A stretch of DNA of 47,320 nucleotides from the NCBI RefSeq assembly GCF_946885725.1, contig NZ_CAMPGZ010000005.1:1-47320 (forward strand). Reading direction: 5' to 3'. Source of the DNA: an uncultured Nocardioides sp. (GTDB taxonomy: Bacteria; Actinomycetota; Actinomycetes; Propionibacteriales; Nocardioidaceae). Positions 8,374-16,611 of the stretch are shown piece after piece (the first letter of the stretch is position 1; each line of letters starts with the position of its first letter). A program made the translations under genes and the position numbers. The notes beneath the pieces were generated by a model. It worked only from the letters and a program-made list of their open reading frames with translations, searched no databases and had not been told where the DNA came from.

Positions 8374-9330
8374 ATGGCACGAGGGACAGCGCGCAAGGTC
8401 GCCGGGAAGGCGGCCGCAGCCGCCCGGCGCGTCACCGGCGGCGGCCGCAAGCCCGCGGCGAAGAAGTCGGCTCCCGCCAAGAAGACGGCCGACAGGAAGA
8501 GCCCCGCGGCAGCCACCAAGCCGGCCACGAAGACCGCCGCGAAGAAGACTGCTCCCGCGAAGAAGACCGCGGCGAAGAAGGCCGCTCCGGCGAAGAAGAC
8601 GGCCGCCAAGAAGGCGATCCCCGCCAAGAAGACACCGGCCAAGACGACCGCTGCCAAGAAGACAGCGGCCAAGAAGACGGCCAAGAAGGCCACCCCGGCC
8701 AAGAAGACCGCCGCGAAGAAGACCGTGGCCAAGAAGGCGGCAGCGACTCGGGCACCCGTCAAGAAGACCGCGGCGAAGAAGGCGGCTCCCGCCAAGAAGG
8801 CCGCGGCCAAGAAGACGCCCGCGAAGAAGACTCCCGCGAAGAAGGCGGCCGTGACAGAGGCACCCACCAAGAAGACCGCCGCCAAGAAGGCAGCGGCCAC
8901 GAAGAAGGCCGCCGCGACGGGCGGCGCCCGCAAGCCGCGCAGCCTGGCGGTCAAGGCCGACGAGAAGCCGTGGACCCAGAAGGAGCTCGACGAGGTCCGC
9001 AACGAGCTGCTCGCCGAGCGCGACCGGCTCAGGAACGAGCTCAACCTCGCCGAGCACGAGCTCCACGACCTGATGCGCGACGCCGGAGACGGCGCCGGCA
9101 ACGACCAGGCCGACGTCGGCTCGACGACGTTCGAGCGCGACCACGAGATGAGCCTGGCCAACAACGCCCGCATGCTGCTGGCCCAGACCCAGCGGGCCCT
9201 GGCTCGCATCGACGACGGCACGTACGGCGTGTGCGAGAGCTGCGGTCAGCCGATCGGCAAGATGCGGTTGATGGCATTTCCGCGTGCGACACTGTGCCTG
9301 TCATGCAAGCAGCGCGAGGAGCGTCGCTGA
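8374..9330 (+). CDS. DksA/TraR zinc-finger protein with H1-like Lys/Ala tail
   Basis: A 318-residue two-part protein. Residues about 25-185 are an extremely basic low-complexity region built from units such as [10 protein letters not shown] and AAKKAAAKK, resembling histone H1 and mycobacterial HupB/Hlp tails that bind DNA non-specifically. The last ~110 residues form a DksA/TraR domain: a coiled coil ([20 protein letters not shown]) and a C4 zinc finger (CESCG...CLSCK). DksA-like proteins act through the RNA polymerase secondary channel; whether this one does is inference. The ATG at 8374 is preceded by GAGGGGG. The frame is open further upstream, across the predicted promoter, so longer starts were rejected. 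lspA overlaps its 3' end by 28 nt. Confidence 0.85.
   Translation: MARGTARKVAGKAAAAARRVTGGGRKPAAKKSAPAKKTADRKSPAAATKPATKTAAKKTAPAKKTAAKKAAPAKKTAAKKAIPAKKTPAKTTAAKKTAAKKTAKKATPAKKTAAKKTVAKKAAATRAPVKKTAAKKAAPAKKAAAKKTPAKKTPAKKAAVTEAPTKKTAAKKAAATKKAAATGGARKPRSLAVKADEKPWTQKELDEVRNELLAERDRLRNELNLAEHELHDLMRDAGDGAGNDQADVGSTTFERDHEMSLANNARMLLAQTQRALARIDDGTYGVCESCGQPIGKMRLMAFPRATLCLSCKQREERR
8458..8920 (+). repeat. Degenerate tandem AAGAAG-type coding repeats
   Basis: Short units encoding K-K-T/A-A-A and P-A-K-K recur dozens of times with varied codons, for example GCCAAGAAGACC and GCGAAGAAGGCG. They lie wholly within the zinc-finger gene and encode its basic tail. Such tracts vary in length between strains and are prone to slippage. 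Confidence 0.8.
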
Positions 9331-9911
9331 CCAGCGGCGACAACGACATCCGGCCCGAGACCCCCGACCGTCCTGCCCCCACGAGCGGCCGCCCGCAGCC
9401 GAGCGGCCGGCACCTCGTGGTGTTCGCCGCCGTCGCGCTCACCGGCTACGCGCTCGACCTCGGCACCAAGCAGCTCGTGCTGGCCCGGCTCGAGCCGCAC
9501 ACCGAGGTGCCCCTCATCGGCGACTGGTTCGGCCTGTTCCTGACCTTCAACAGCGGTGCGGCGTTCAGCCTGGGCACCGGCTACACCTTCGCGCTGTCCT
9601 GCGTGGCGATCGCGGCCACGGTCGCCGTGCTGTGGACCGCGCGCCGCGTGGCCAGCACCGGCTGGGCGCTCGCCCTCGGCTTCCTGCTGGCCGGCGTCGT
9701 CGGCAACCTGACCGACCGGATCTTCCGCGAGCCGAGCCCGATGCGCGGGCACGTCGTGGACTTCCTGCGCTTCCCGAACTTCCCGGTCTTCAACGTCGCC
9801 GATATCTGCATCAACATCGCCGCCGGACTGGTGATCCTCCAGGCGATCCGCGGGCTGCGGGTCGACGGCACCCGGGACGGCGAGCCGCGCCGTCGGGGGC
9901 CGTCGCAGTGA
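9303..9911 (+). CDS. lspA: Lipoprotein signal peptidase LspA
   Basis: Type II signal peptidase of the cytoplasmic membrane, which cuts lipoprotein signal peptides after Lgt has lipidated the cysteine. It has 202 residues from ATG 9303, a hydrophilic N-terminus of about 35 residues and four hydrophobic segments. Both catalytic aspartates are in context: GNLTDRIFR and FNVADICIN. The conserved [10 protein letters not shown] motif is present. The start overlaps the previous gene by 28 nt and has no clear ribosome binding site; a later GTG near 9420 would remove much of the first membrane helix. The stop overlaps the GTG of the next gene (GTGA). Lgt is encoded at 37.3 kb. Confidence 0.93.
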   Translation: MQAARGASLTSGDNDIRPETPDRPAPTSGRPQPSGRHLVVFAAVALTGYALDLGTKQLVLARLEPHTEVPLIGDWFGLFLTFNSGAAFSLGTGYTFALSCVAIAATVAVLWTARRVASTGWALALGFLLAGVVGNLTDRIFREPSPMRGHVVDFLRFPNFPVFNVADICINIAAGLVILQAIRGLRVDGTRDGEPRRRGPSQ

Positions 9912-10864
9912 CGGCCGCCGCGCACGGTGCCGGGTCCAGCGAGCACCGCACCGTCAGCGTGCCCGACGGGCTGGCGGGGGAGCGTCTCGACGCCGCGCTG
10001 GCCCGGATGTTCGGGTTCTCCCGCACCCGCGCCGCGGACCTCGTCGCACAGGGGCTCGTCCGCGTCGACGGCCACGCTCCGGCGAAGTCCGAGCGGGTGC
10101 ACGCGGGCTCGGTGCTCGACGTCGAGATCCCGGCCACCGTCGACCCGGTCGCGGTGGTCCCCGAGATCGTCGAGGGCATCAAGATCATCCACGACGACGA
10201 CGCGCTCGTCGTGATCGACAAGCCCATCGGCGTCGCCGTCCACCCCAGCCCCGGCTGGTCCGGCCCGACCGTCGTCGGTCACCTGACAGCCGCCGGCTTC
10301 CGGATCGCCACCAGCGGCGCGTCCGAGCGGCAGGGCATCGTGCAGCGGCTCGACGTGGGTACGTCGGGCGTGATGGTGATCGCCAAGTCGGAGTACGCCT
10401 ACTCCCGGCTCAAGAACGCCTTCCGGCACCGCACGGTCGACAAGGTCTACCACGCGCTCGTGCAGGGCCACCCCGACCCGCTGCGCGGCACGATCGACGC
10501 GCCCATCGGCCGGAACCCCAAGTACGACTACAAGTTCGCGGTCCGCGCCGACGGCAAGCACAGCGTGACCCACTACGAGACGCTCGAGGCGCACCGGTTC
10601 GCCAGCCTGCTCGAGATCCACCTCGAGACCGGCCGCACCCACCAGATCCGGGTGCACATGGCCGCGCTCAAGCACCCGTGCGTCGGCGACCTGACCTACG
10701 GCGCCGACCCGAAGCTCGCCGCGCGCGTCGGCCTCGAGCGGCAGTGGCTGCACGCCGTACGCCTGGGCTTCGAGCACCCCGACACCGGCGAGTACGTCGA
10801 GTACCAGTCCGACTACCCCGACGACCTGGCCGCCGCGCTCGAGCAGATCCGGCATGCCCACTGA
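9908..10864 (+). CDS. rluD: RluA/RluD-family pseudouridine synthase
   Basis: A 318-residue enzyme that isomerises uridines in RNA, probably 23S rRNA. The N-terminal S4 RNA-binding domain (residues about 18-80) is followed by the RluA catalytic domain. The catalytic aspartate lies in [16 protein letters not shown], and the [15 protein letters not shown] motif follows. The GTG start overlaps the lspA stop, an arrangement common in Gram-positive bacteria. The exact target (RluD-type positions) is inferred from family only. Confidence 0.9.
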   Translation: MTAAAHGAGSSEHRTVSVPDGLAGERLDAALARMFGFSRTRAADLVAQGLVRVDGHAPAKSERVHAGSVLDVEIPATVDPVAVVPEIVEGIKIIHDDDALVVIDKPIGVAVHPSPGWSGPTVVGHLTAAGFRIATSGASERQGIVQRLDVGTSGVMVIAKSEYAYSRLKNAFRHRTVDKVYHALVQGHPDPLRGTIDAPIGRNPKYDYKFAVRADGKHSVTHYETLEAHRFASLLEIHLETGRTHQIRVHMAALKHPCVGDLTYGADPKLAARVGLERQWLHAVRLGFEHPDTGEYVEYQSDYPDDLAAALEQIRHAH

Positions 10865-11621
10865 GGCGGCCGACCTCGAGCTCCGTCCTGCGACCGGGGC
10901 CGACGTCGAGACGCTCGCCGACCTCTTCTGGGCGGCCCGGGAGGCGGCGTACCCGGCCATGCCGCGCTCGGTGCACACGCGCGAGGAGTGCACCCACTGG
11001 TTCCGCGAGGTGCTCGGACTCGAGCCGCGCACCACGGCGATGCCGGTCGACCGGGCCGCATGGGTCGCGGCCCGGCACGGCGAGGTCGTCGGCTACGTGG
11101 TCGTCGACCCGGGCTGGCTCGACTCCCTCTACGTCCGTCCCGACCTGACCGGGCAGGGCATCGGCGCCGTCCTGCTCGACCTCGTCAAGGGGCTGCTCCC
11201 GGACGGGTTCGGGCTCTGGGTGTTCGAGAGCAACGTCCGCGCCCAGGCGTTCTACGCCCGCCACGGCCTCGTCGTCGTACGCCGCACCGACGGATCCGAC
11301 AACGAGGAGCGGTCGCCCGACCTCCACATGGCCTGGTTCGGGGCCGACCCGGTCGCCGGTGTCCGGCGGCGGATCGACGACGTCGACGACCGGCTCGCCG
11401 CCCTGCTCGCGGAGCGCGCCGCGCTGACCGCCGCCGCGCAGCGGCTCAAGGACGTGCCGGGGGAGGCCGGCCGCGACCCGGACCGGGAGGCCGAGATCGT
11501 CGACCGGATGGCCCGGCGCGGGCCCGCGGTGGGGGACCGGCTCGGCCGCGACAGGCTGGCCCGGATCATGCACGTGGTGATCAGTGAGAGCCTGGACGCC
11601 GCCGAGAAGGACCCGGAATAG
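10854..11621 (+). CDS. GNAT acetyltransferase fused to chorismate mutase-like domain
   Basis: A 255-residue protein of two domains. Residues about 8-165 are a GNAT fold: the acetyl-CoA loop reads [16 protein letters not shown] and the C-terminal strand region [19 protein letters not shown]. Residues about 170-250 resemble an AroQ chorismate mutase helix bundle: [20 protein letters not shown], a Lys about 10 residues on, then [10 protein letters not shown]. Some expected active-site charged residues appear present, but activity is unproven. The ATG overlaps the rluD stop by 11 nt, so it is probably co-transcribed with lspA-rluD. The substrate is unknown. Confidence 0.8.
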   Translation: MPTEAADLELRPATGADVETLADLFWAAREAAYPAMPRSVHTREECTHWFREVLGLEPRTTAMPVDRAAWVAARHGEVVGYVVVDPGWLDSLYVRPDLTGQGIGAVLLDLVKGLLPDGFGLWVFESNVRAQAFYARHGLVVVRRTDGSDNEERSPDLHMAWFGADPVAGVRRRIDDVDDRLAALLAERAALTAAAQRLKDVPGEAGRDPDREAEIVDRMARRGPAVGDRLGRDRLARIMHVVISESLDAAEKDPE

Positions 11622-11622
11622 G

Positions 11623-11636
11623 TAGGTTCGGGGACA
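11623..11636 (+). promoter_or_regulatory. Leaderless-type -10 for the split-barrel protein
   Basis: TAGGTT (11623-11628) is followed by 7 nt and the ATG at 11636. No Shine-Dalgarno precedes the ATG. It starts a new transcript immediately after the GNAT-chorismate mutase-like gene. Confidence 0.55.
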
Positions 11637-12112
11637 TGCCCGATCTCGGAACCAACCAGGGCCCCTTCCGGCTCGCCGACGACGTCCGCGCCCTGCTCGC
11701 CAAGCCCAACCCGGCGACGATCACCACGCTCCGCAAGGACGGCTGGCCGGTGTCGGTGGCGACCTGGTACCTGCTGGACTCCTCGGACGAGCACGGCGAC
11801 CGCATCCACGTGAACATGGACGAGGGCCGCAAGCGCCTCGCCCACATCCGCCGCGACCCGCGGGTGGCGATGACCGTGCTCGACGAGGCCGGCTGGTACA
11901 CCCACGTGTCGTTCACCGGCCGCGTCGTCGAGATGGCCGAGGACACCGACCTGGCGGGCATCGACCGGCTCGCGCGGCACTACACCGGCAAGCCGTACCG
12001 GCGCCGCGACCGGCGCCGCGTCGACGCCTGGATCGAGATCGAGCGGCTGCACGGCTGGGGCCGGACCAGCGTCGCCAAGGGGACCCCGGCGCACTCCAGC
12101 CAGAAGTCCTGA
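11636..12112 (+). CDS. F420/FMN-dependent split-barrel (PNPOx-like) protein
   Basis: A 158-residue protein of the pyridoxamine 5'-phosphate oxidase-like split-barrel fold. Features include NPATITTLRKDGWPVSVATWY at residues 25-45, the strand MDEGRKRLAHIRRDPRVAMTVLD, and HYTGKPYRRRDRR near the C-terminus. Actinobacterial members (Rv1155-like) mostly bind coenzyme F420 and reduce varied substrates; the cofactor here is inferred. It is a single-gene unit with its own leaderless-type promoter and a hairpin after the stop. Confidence 0.8.
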   Translation: MPDLGTNQGPFRLADDVRALLAKPNPATITTLRKDGWPVSVATWYLLDSSDEHGDRIHVNMDEGRKRLAHIRRDPRVAMTVLDEAGWYTHVSFTGRVVEMAEDTDLAGIDRLARHYTGKPYRRRDRRRVDAWIEIERLHGWGRTSVAKGTPAHSSQKS

Positions 12113-12141
12113 GACAGTTCTGGGCCGGTCCCGAGACTGTC
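12113..12141 (+). terminator. Candidate hairpin terminator
   Basis: GACAGTTCTGGG (12113-12124) can pair with CCCGAGACTGTC (12130-12141) across a 5-nt loop, with one mismatch and two G-T pairs. It begins directly after the stop of the split-barrel gene. No T-run follows. Confidence 0.45.
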
Positions 12142-12176
12142 GGTGGGTCATGCCACGGTGAGGGCACCGGGTCGCG

Positions 12177-12182
12177 TAGGCT
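12177..12182 (+). promoter_or_regulatory. Candidate -10 element of dnaE
   Basis: TAGGCT lies 90 nt before the dnaE ATG and predicts a leader of about 80 nt. A -35 is not recognisable. Confidence 0.4.
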
Positions 12183-12272
12183 GACGGCCTTCCCCACCGA
12201 GGTGCGGCCGGCCACCATCCCCGGTCGTCCCAGGCATGCCCGCACACGCTCCGGAAGGGGTCATCGCAGCAG

Positions 12273-15200
12273 ATGACGGCATCGGCGTCCGACCCGAGCA
12301 GCTTCGTGCACCTGCACGTGCACACCGAGTACTCCATGCTCGACGGCGCCTCGCTCCTCGACGGCCTCTTCGGCCGGGTCTCCGACCTCGGCATGCCGGC
12401 GATCGCGATGACCGACCACGGCAACCTGCACGGCGCCTACGACTTCTGGTCCAAGGCCCGCCAGTACGGCGTCAGGCCGATCATCGGCATCGAGGCCTAC
12501 CTCACGCCGGGCACCCGCCGCGACGAGCGCCGCCGGGTGCGCTGGGGCAAGGGCGACATCGCCGAGGAGGGCGGCGACGACGTCGCGGGCGGCGGCGCCT
12601 ACACCCACATGACGATGTGGGCCGAGAGCACCGCCGGCATGCACAACCTGTTCCGGCTGTCGTCGCTGGCCAGCCTCGAGGGCTTCTACTACAAGCCCCG
12701 GATGGACCGCGAGCTGCTCTCGACGTACTCCTCGGGCCTCATCGCCACCACCGGCTGCCCCTCCGGCGAGATCCAGACCCGGCTCCGCCTCGGGCAGTAC
12801 GACGAGGCCCGCCGCGCCGCCGCCGAGCTGCAGGACATCTTCGGCAAGGACAGCTTCTTCCTCGAGGTCATGGACCACGGGATCGGCATCGAGAAGCGCA
12901 CCCGCGACGACCTGCTCAAGCTCGGCAAGGAGCTCGGCATCCCGCCGGTCGCGACCAACGACTCCCACTACAACGCCCCCGAGGACGCCCCGGCCCAGGA
13001 CGCGCTGATCTGCGTCGCGTCCGGCAAGACGCTGTCGGACCCCAAGCGGCTGAAGTTCGACGGCGGCGGCTACTACATCAAGTCCGCCGCCGAGATGCGC
13101 GCGCTGTGGGCCGACCAGCACGGCATGCCCGAGGCGTGCGACAACACGCTCGCGATCGCGGAGCGCTGCGAGGTCGAGTTCCACGAGTCGACCGGCGGCT
13201 ACATGGCGCGCGCCGACGTGCCGCCGGGGGAGACCGAGGAGTCCTGGTTCCGCAAGGAGGTCTGGCGCGGCATCGAGTCGCGCTACCCCGGCGACAAGCT
13301 GACCGACGAGGTCCGCGACCGCGTCGAGATGGAGCTCGGCGTCATCGCGGCCAAGGGCTACTGCGGCTACTACCTCGTGGTCGCCGACTTCATCAACTGG
13401 GCCAAGGAGAACGGCATCCGGGTCGGCCCGGGTCGCGGCTCCGGTGCCGGCTCGATCGCCGCCTACGCCCTGCGCATCACCGACCTGTGCCCACTCCAGC
13501 ACGGCCTGATCTTCGAGCGGTTCCTCAACCCCGAGCGCCCGTCGATGCCCGACTTCGACATCGACTTCGACGAGCGCCGGCGCGGCGAGGTCATCCAGTA
13601 CGTCTCGCAGAAGTACGGCTCCGAGCGGGTCGCGCAGATCGCGACGTTCGGCCGACTCAAGGCCAAGCAGGCGATCAAGGACGCCGCCCGTGTGCTCGAC
13701 CACGGTTTCGGCGTCAGCGAGCGGATCACCAAGGCGCTGCCTGCGGACGTGATGGGCAAGGGCGTCCCGCTCAAGGAGCTGTTCAACCCCGAGCACAAGC
13801 GCTACGGCGAGGGCGGCGAGTTCCGTGCGCTGCACGAGTCCGACCCCGACGTACGCAAGATCTACGAGACCGCCGTCGGCCTCGAGGGGCAGATCCGGCA
13901 GTGGGGCGTGCACGCCGCCGGCGTGATCATGTCCAGCGAGCCGTTGATCGACATCGTGCCGATCATGAAGCGCGAGCAGGACGGCGCGATCATCACCCAG
14001 TTCGACTACCCGATGTGCGAGGCGCTCGGGCTGGTCAAGATGGACTTCCTGGGTCTGCGCAACCTGACGGTGCTCGACGACGCGGTCGCCAACATCAAGG
14101 CAAACCGCGGCGAGGACGTCGTCCTCGAGGACCTCCCGTTCGACGACAAGGCCACCTACGAGCTGCTGTCGCGCGGTGACACGCTCGGCGTCTTCCAGCT
14201 CGACGGCGGGCCGATGCGCGCGCTGCTGCGCAGCATGCGACCCGACAAGTTCGAGGACATCTCCGCGGTCGGCGCGCTCTACCGGCCGGGCCCGATGGGC
14301 GCCGACTCGCACAACAAGTACGCCCGCCGCAAGAACGGCCGCGAGCCGATCGAGCCGATCCACCCCGAGCTCGCCGAGGCGCTCGAGCCGGTGCTGGGGG
14401 AGACCTACGGCCTGATCGTCTACCAGGAGCAGGTGATGGCGATCGCCCAGGTCCTGGCGGGCTTCACGCTGGGACAAGCGGACAACCTGCGCCGCGCGAT
14501 GGGCAAGAAGAAGAAGGAGGAGCTCGACAAGCAGTACGCCGGCTTCCAGGCCGGCATGCTCGAGCGGGGCTTCTCCCAGGAAGCCATCACCACGCTCTGG
14601 AACATCCTGCTCCCGTTCTCCGACTACGCCTTCAACAAGGCGCACTCGGCGGCCTACGGCGTGGTGTCCTACTGGACGGCGTACCTCAAGGCCAACTACC
14701 CGGCCGAGTACATGGCCGCGCTGCTCACCTCGGTGCGCGGCGACAAGGACAAGTCGGCGATCTACCTCAACGAGTGCCGCCGGCTCAAGATCCAGGTGCT
14801 GCCACCCGACGTCAACGAGTCCTCGCACAACTTCACCCCGGTCGGCAACGACATCCGCTTCGGCCTCACCGCGGTGCGCAACGTCGGCAGCAGCGTGGTC
14901 GACAAGATCGTCGAGGCCCGCGAGGAGAAGGGCCGCTACGAGGACTTCAACGACTTCATGGACAAGGTCGACGCGATCGTGTGCAACAAGCGCGTCATCG
15001 AGTCGCTGATCAAGGCCGGCGCCTTCGACGACATGAAGCACAAGCGCCGCGCGCTGGTGGCCATCCACGAGGAGGCCGTCGACCGCTACGCCGCGATCAA
15101 GAAGGACGCCGGCTCCGGCCAGGACTCGCTGTTCGACTCGCTGATGGGCGACGGCGGCGCGGACGGCGGGACGCCGATCTTCGACATGGCGATGACCATC

Positions 15201-15857
15201 CCCGACATCGACGAGTGGGACAAGATGACCCTGCTCGGCCACGAGCGCGAGATGCTCGGCCTCTACGTCTCCGACCACCCGCTGCTCGGCCTCGAGCACA
15301 TCCTGTCCCAGGGCACGGACACGAGCATCGGCCAGCTGCTCGTCGACGAGGACCGGCCCGACGGCAGCATGGTCACCGTCTCCGGGCTGATCACCGCCGT
15401 CCAGCGCAAGATCACCAAGCGCGGCGACCCCTGGGCGATGGTCACGCTCGAGGACCTCGAGGGTGCGATCGAGGTGCTGCTGTTCCCGAGCTCCTACCAG
15501 CTCGCGAGCACGCTCCTCCAGGAGGACGCGATCATCACGGTCAAGGGCCGGCTGTCGCGGTCCAAGGACCAGCCGGAGCTGCTCGGGCAGGAGGTCACCG
15601 TCCCGGACCTGTCGGACGGACCGTCCGGTCCGGTGGTGATCTCGATGCCCTCGACCCGCTGCACGCCGCCGGTGGTGGACCAGCTCAAAGAGGTTCTGGC
15701 CACGCACCCCGGGGTCACCGAAGTACGGTTGCGGCTGATGACCAAGCACGACACCAAGGTGTTCCGGCTCGACGACCGACTCCGGGTCGCGCCGAGCCCC
15801 GCCCTGTTCGCCGACCTCAAGGCGCTGCTGGGACCGCACTGCCTGTCGGGCAGCTGA
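12273..15857 (+). CDS. dnaE: DNA polymerase III alpha subunit DnaE1
   Basis: Replicative DNA polymerase, 1194 residues, of the C-family DnaE type. The N-terminal PHP domain starts at FVHLHVHTEYSMLDG; in actinobacteria this domain keeps proofreading exonuclease activity. Catalytic aspartates lie in PDFDIDFDE (about residues 426-433), the fingers motif is LRRAMGKKKKEEL, and helix-hairpin-helix and OB-fold (VTVSGLITAVQRKITKRGD) domains follow at the C-terminus. The ATG is preceded by GGAAGGGG. A small membrane-protein gene begins 1 nt after its stop. Confidence 0.97.
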   Translation: MTASASDPSSFVHLHVHTEYSMLDGASLLDGLFGRVSDLGMPAIAMTDHGNLHGAYDFWSKARQYGVRPIIGIEAYLTPGTRRDERRRVRWGKGDIAEEGGDDVAGGGAYTHMTMWAESTAGMHNLFRLSSLASLEGFYYKPRMDRELLSTYSSGLIATTGCPSGEIQTRLRLGQYDEARRAAAELQDIFGKDSFFLEVMDHGIGIEKRTRDDLLKLGKELGIPPVATNDSHYNAPEDAPAQDALICVASGKTLSDPKRLKFDGGGYYIKSAAEMRALWADQHGMPEACDNTLAIAERCEVEFHESTGGYMARADVPPGETEESWFRKEVWRGIESRYPGDKLTDEVRDRVEMELGVIAAKGYCGYYLVVADFINWAKENGIRVGPGRGSGAGSIAAYALRITDLCPLQHGLIFERFLNPERPSMPDFDIDFDERRRGEVIQYVSQKYGSERVAQIATFGRLKAKQAIKDAARVLDHGFGVSERITKALPADVMGKGVPLKELFNPEHKRYGEGGEFRALHESDPDVRKIYETAVGLEGQIRQWGVHAAGVIMSSEPLIDIVPIMKREQDGAIITQFDYPMCEALGLVKMDFLGLRNLTVLDDAVANIKANRGEDVVLEDLPFDDKATYELLSRGDTLGVFQLDGGPMRALLRSMRPDKFEDISAVGALYRPGPMGADSHNKYARRKNGREPIEPIHPELAEALEPVLGETYGLIVYQEQVMAIAQVLAGFTLGQADNLRRAMGKKKKEELDKQYAGFQAGMLERGFSQEAITTLWNILLPFSDYAFNKAHSAAYGVVSYWTAYLKANYPAEYMAALLTSVRGDKDKSAIYLNECRRLKIQVLPPDVNESSHNFTPVGNDIRFGLTAVRNVGSSVVDKIVEAREEKGRYEDFNDFMDKVDAIVCNKRVIESLIKAGAFDDMKHKRRALVAIHEEAVDRYAAIKKDAGSGQDSLFDSLMGDGGADGGTPIFDMAMTIPDIDEWDKMTLLGHEREMLGLYVSDHPLLGLEHILSQGTDTSIGQLLVDEDRPDGSMVTVSGLITAVQRKITKRGDPWAMVTLEDLEGAIEVLLFPSSYQLASTLLQEDAIITVKGRLSRSKDQPELLGQEVTVPDLSDGPSGPVVISMPSTRCTPPVVDQLKEVLATHPGVTEVRLRLMTKHDTKVFRLDDRLRVAPSPALFADLKALLGPHCLSGS

Positions 15858-15858
15858 G

Positions 15859-16449
15859 GTGTCCGCCCCGCCTCCGGGCGACGCTCCGCAGCAGGAGGTC
15901 GCCCCTGCGCGAGAGCCGTCAGGGCTGCCCGAGAGCGGCCAGGGCGACGCGCGCCGGCCCGGGCCGCTCGACGACGTGGTCGCGGTGCTCGGCGTCTACG
16001 TCCTGCTCGGCCTGCTCGCGGCCGTGGCGTGGTGGGTGCTGTGGGAGCCCGCGCTCTTCACCAAGGCCGAGGGAGGCGGGCTCGGCATGGGGGAGGACCA
16101 GCTCGGCAGGCGCTTCAACGCCGACGGCTGGTACGCCGTGATCGCGGCGGTCTGCGGCTTGGTCTCGGGCACGGCGCTGTCGTGGTGGCGCGGCCGCGAC
16201 CCGCTGCTCACGTCCGTGCTGGTGCTCGGCGGCTCGATCGTCGCCGCGGGCGTGATGGCGGTGGTCGGTGGCTGGCTCGGCCCGCCCGACCCGACCACGG
16301 TGGTCGCCTCCGTCGAGGTGGGCGCCACCGTGCCGAGCGAGCTCGCGGTCGATGCCACGGTCTGCTACCTGGTCTGGCCGGTCACCGCGCTGATCGGCTG
16401 CCTGATCGTGCTGTGGTCCCCGCCGGCGGTCGACTCCGACCGGATCTGA
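15859..16449 (+). CDS. Four-helix membrane protein of unknown function
   Basis: A 196-residue protein with a hydrophilic Pro/Arg-rich N-terminus (about 30 residues) and about four hydrophobic segments: VAVLGVYVLLGLLAAVAWWV, WYAVIAAVCGLVSGTALSWW, LLTSVLVLGGSIVAAGVMAV and CYLVWPVTALIGCLIVLW. The layout, with an ADGWYAVIAAVCGL motif after the first loop, is reminiscent of actinobacterial DUF2567 proteins, but I cannot confirm that. The GTG start lies 1 nt after the dnaE stop, so it is probably translated from the dnaE mRNA. Confidence 0.75.
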   Translation: MSAPPPGDAPQQEVAPAREPSGLPESGQGDARRPGPLDDVVAVLGVYVLLGLLAAVAWWVLWEPALFTKAEGGGLGMGEDQLGRRFNADGWYAVIAAVCGLVSGTALSWWRGRDPLLTSVLVLGGSIVAAGVMAVVGGWLGPPDPTTVVASVEVGATVPSELAVDATVCYLVWPVTALIGCLIVLWSPPAVDSDRI

Positions 16450-16551
16450 CCCGTTTCGTCTTCCCCGGCTCCTCCGACACTGCCTCGTGAGGGAGTCGTC
16501 ACGGTCCGGTGAAGAACCGCCGGTTCGAGCGCGGCACGGGTCCGGCGCGCC

Positions 16552-16557
16552 TAGGCT
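16552..16557 (+). promoter_or_regulatory. Candidate -10 of the DUF3352 gene
   Basis: TAGGCT lies 55 nt before the preferred ATG. The predicted transcript would begin near 16564, just before the hairpin at 16567-16590. Confidence 0.4.
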
Positions 16558-16566
16558 GGCGCCGGA

Positions 16567-16590
16567 CCCTCCGCCGATGGCGGCGGAGGG
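16567..16590 (+). promoter_or_regulatory. Hairpin in the predicted DUF3352 leader
   Basis: CCCTCCGCC (16567-16575) and GGCGGAGGG (16582-16590) form a perfect 9-bp stem with a 6-nt loop, ending 11 nt before the GGAG ribosome binding site (16602-16605). It could protect the mRNA end or tune translation. Confidence 0.4.
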
Positions 16591-16611
16591 CGCGGGGAAG
16601 TGGAGCTCTTC

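Noticed and set aside
8458..8920. CRISPR-like or satellite repeat
   Set aside because: Units are short, degenerate, in frame and encode a Lys/Ala tail; there are no spacers.
7812..9911. A 699-codon frame ending in LspA
   Set aside because: Only the last ~200 codons are LspA; the rest runs across the ileS T-box leader, a promoter and the zinc-finger gene in another frame.
12261..15839. Long minus-strand open frame opposite dnaE
   Set aside because: Antisense shadow of an intact polymerase gene.
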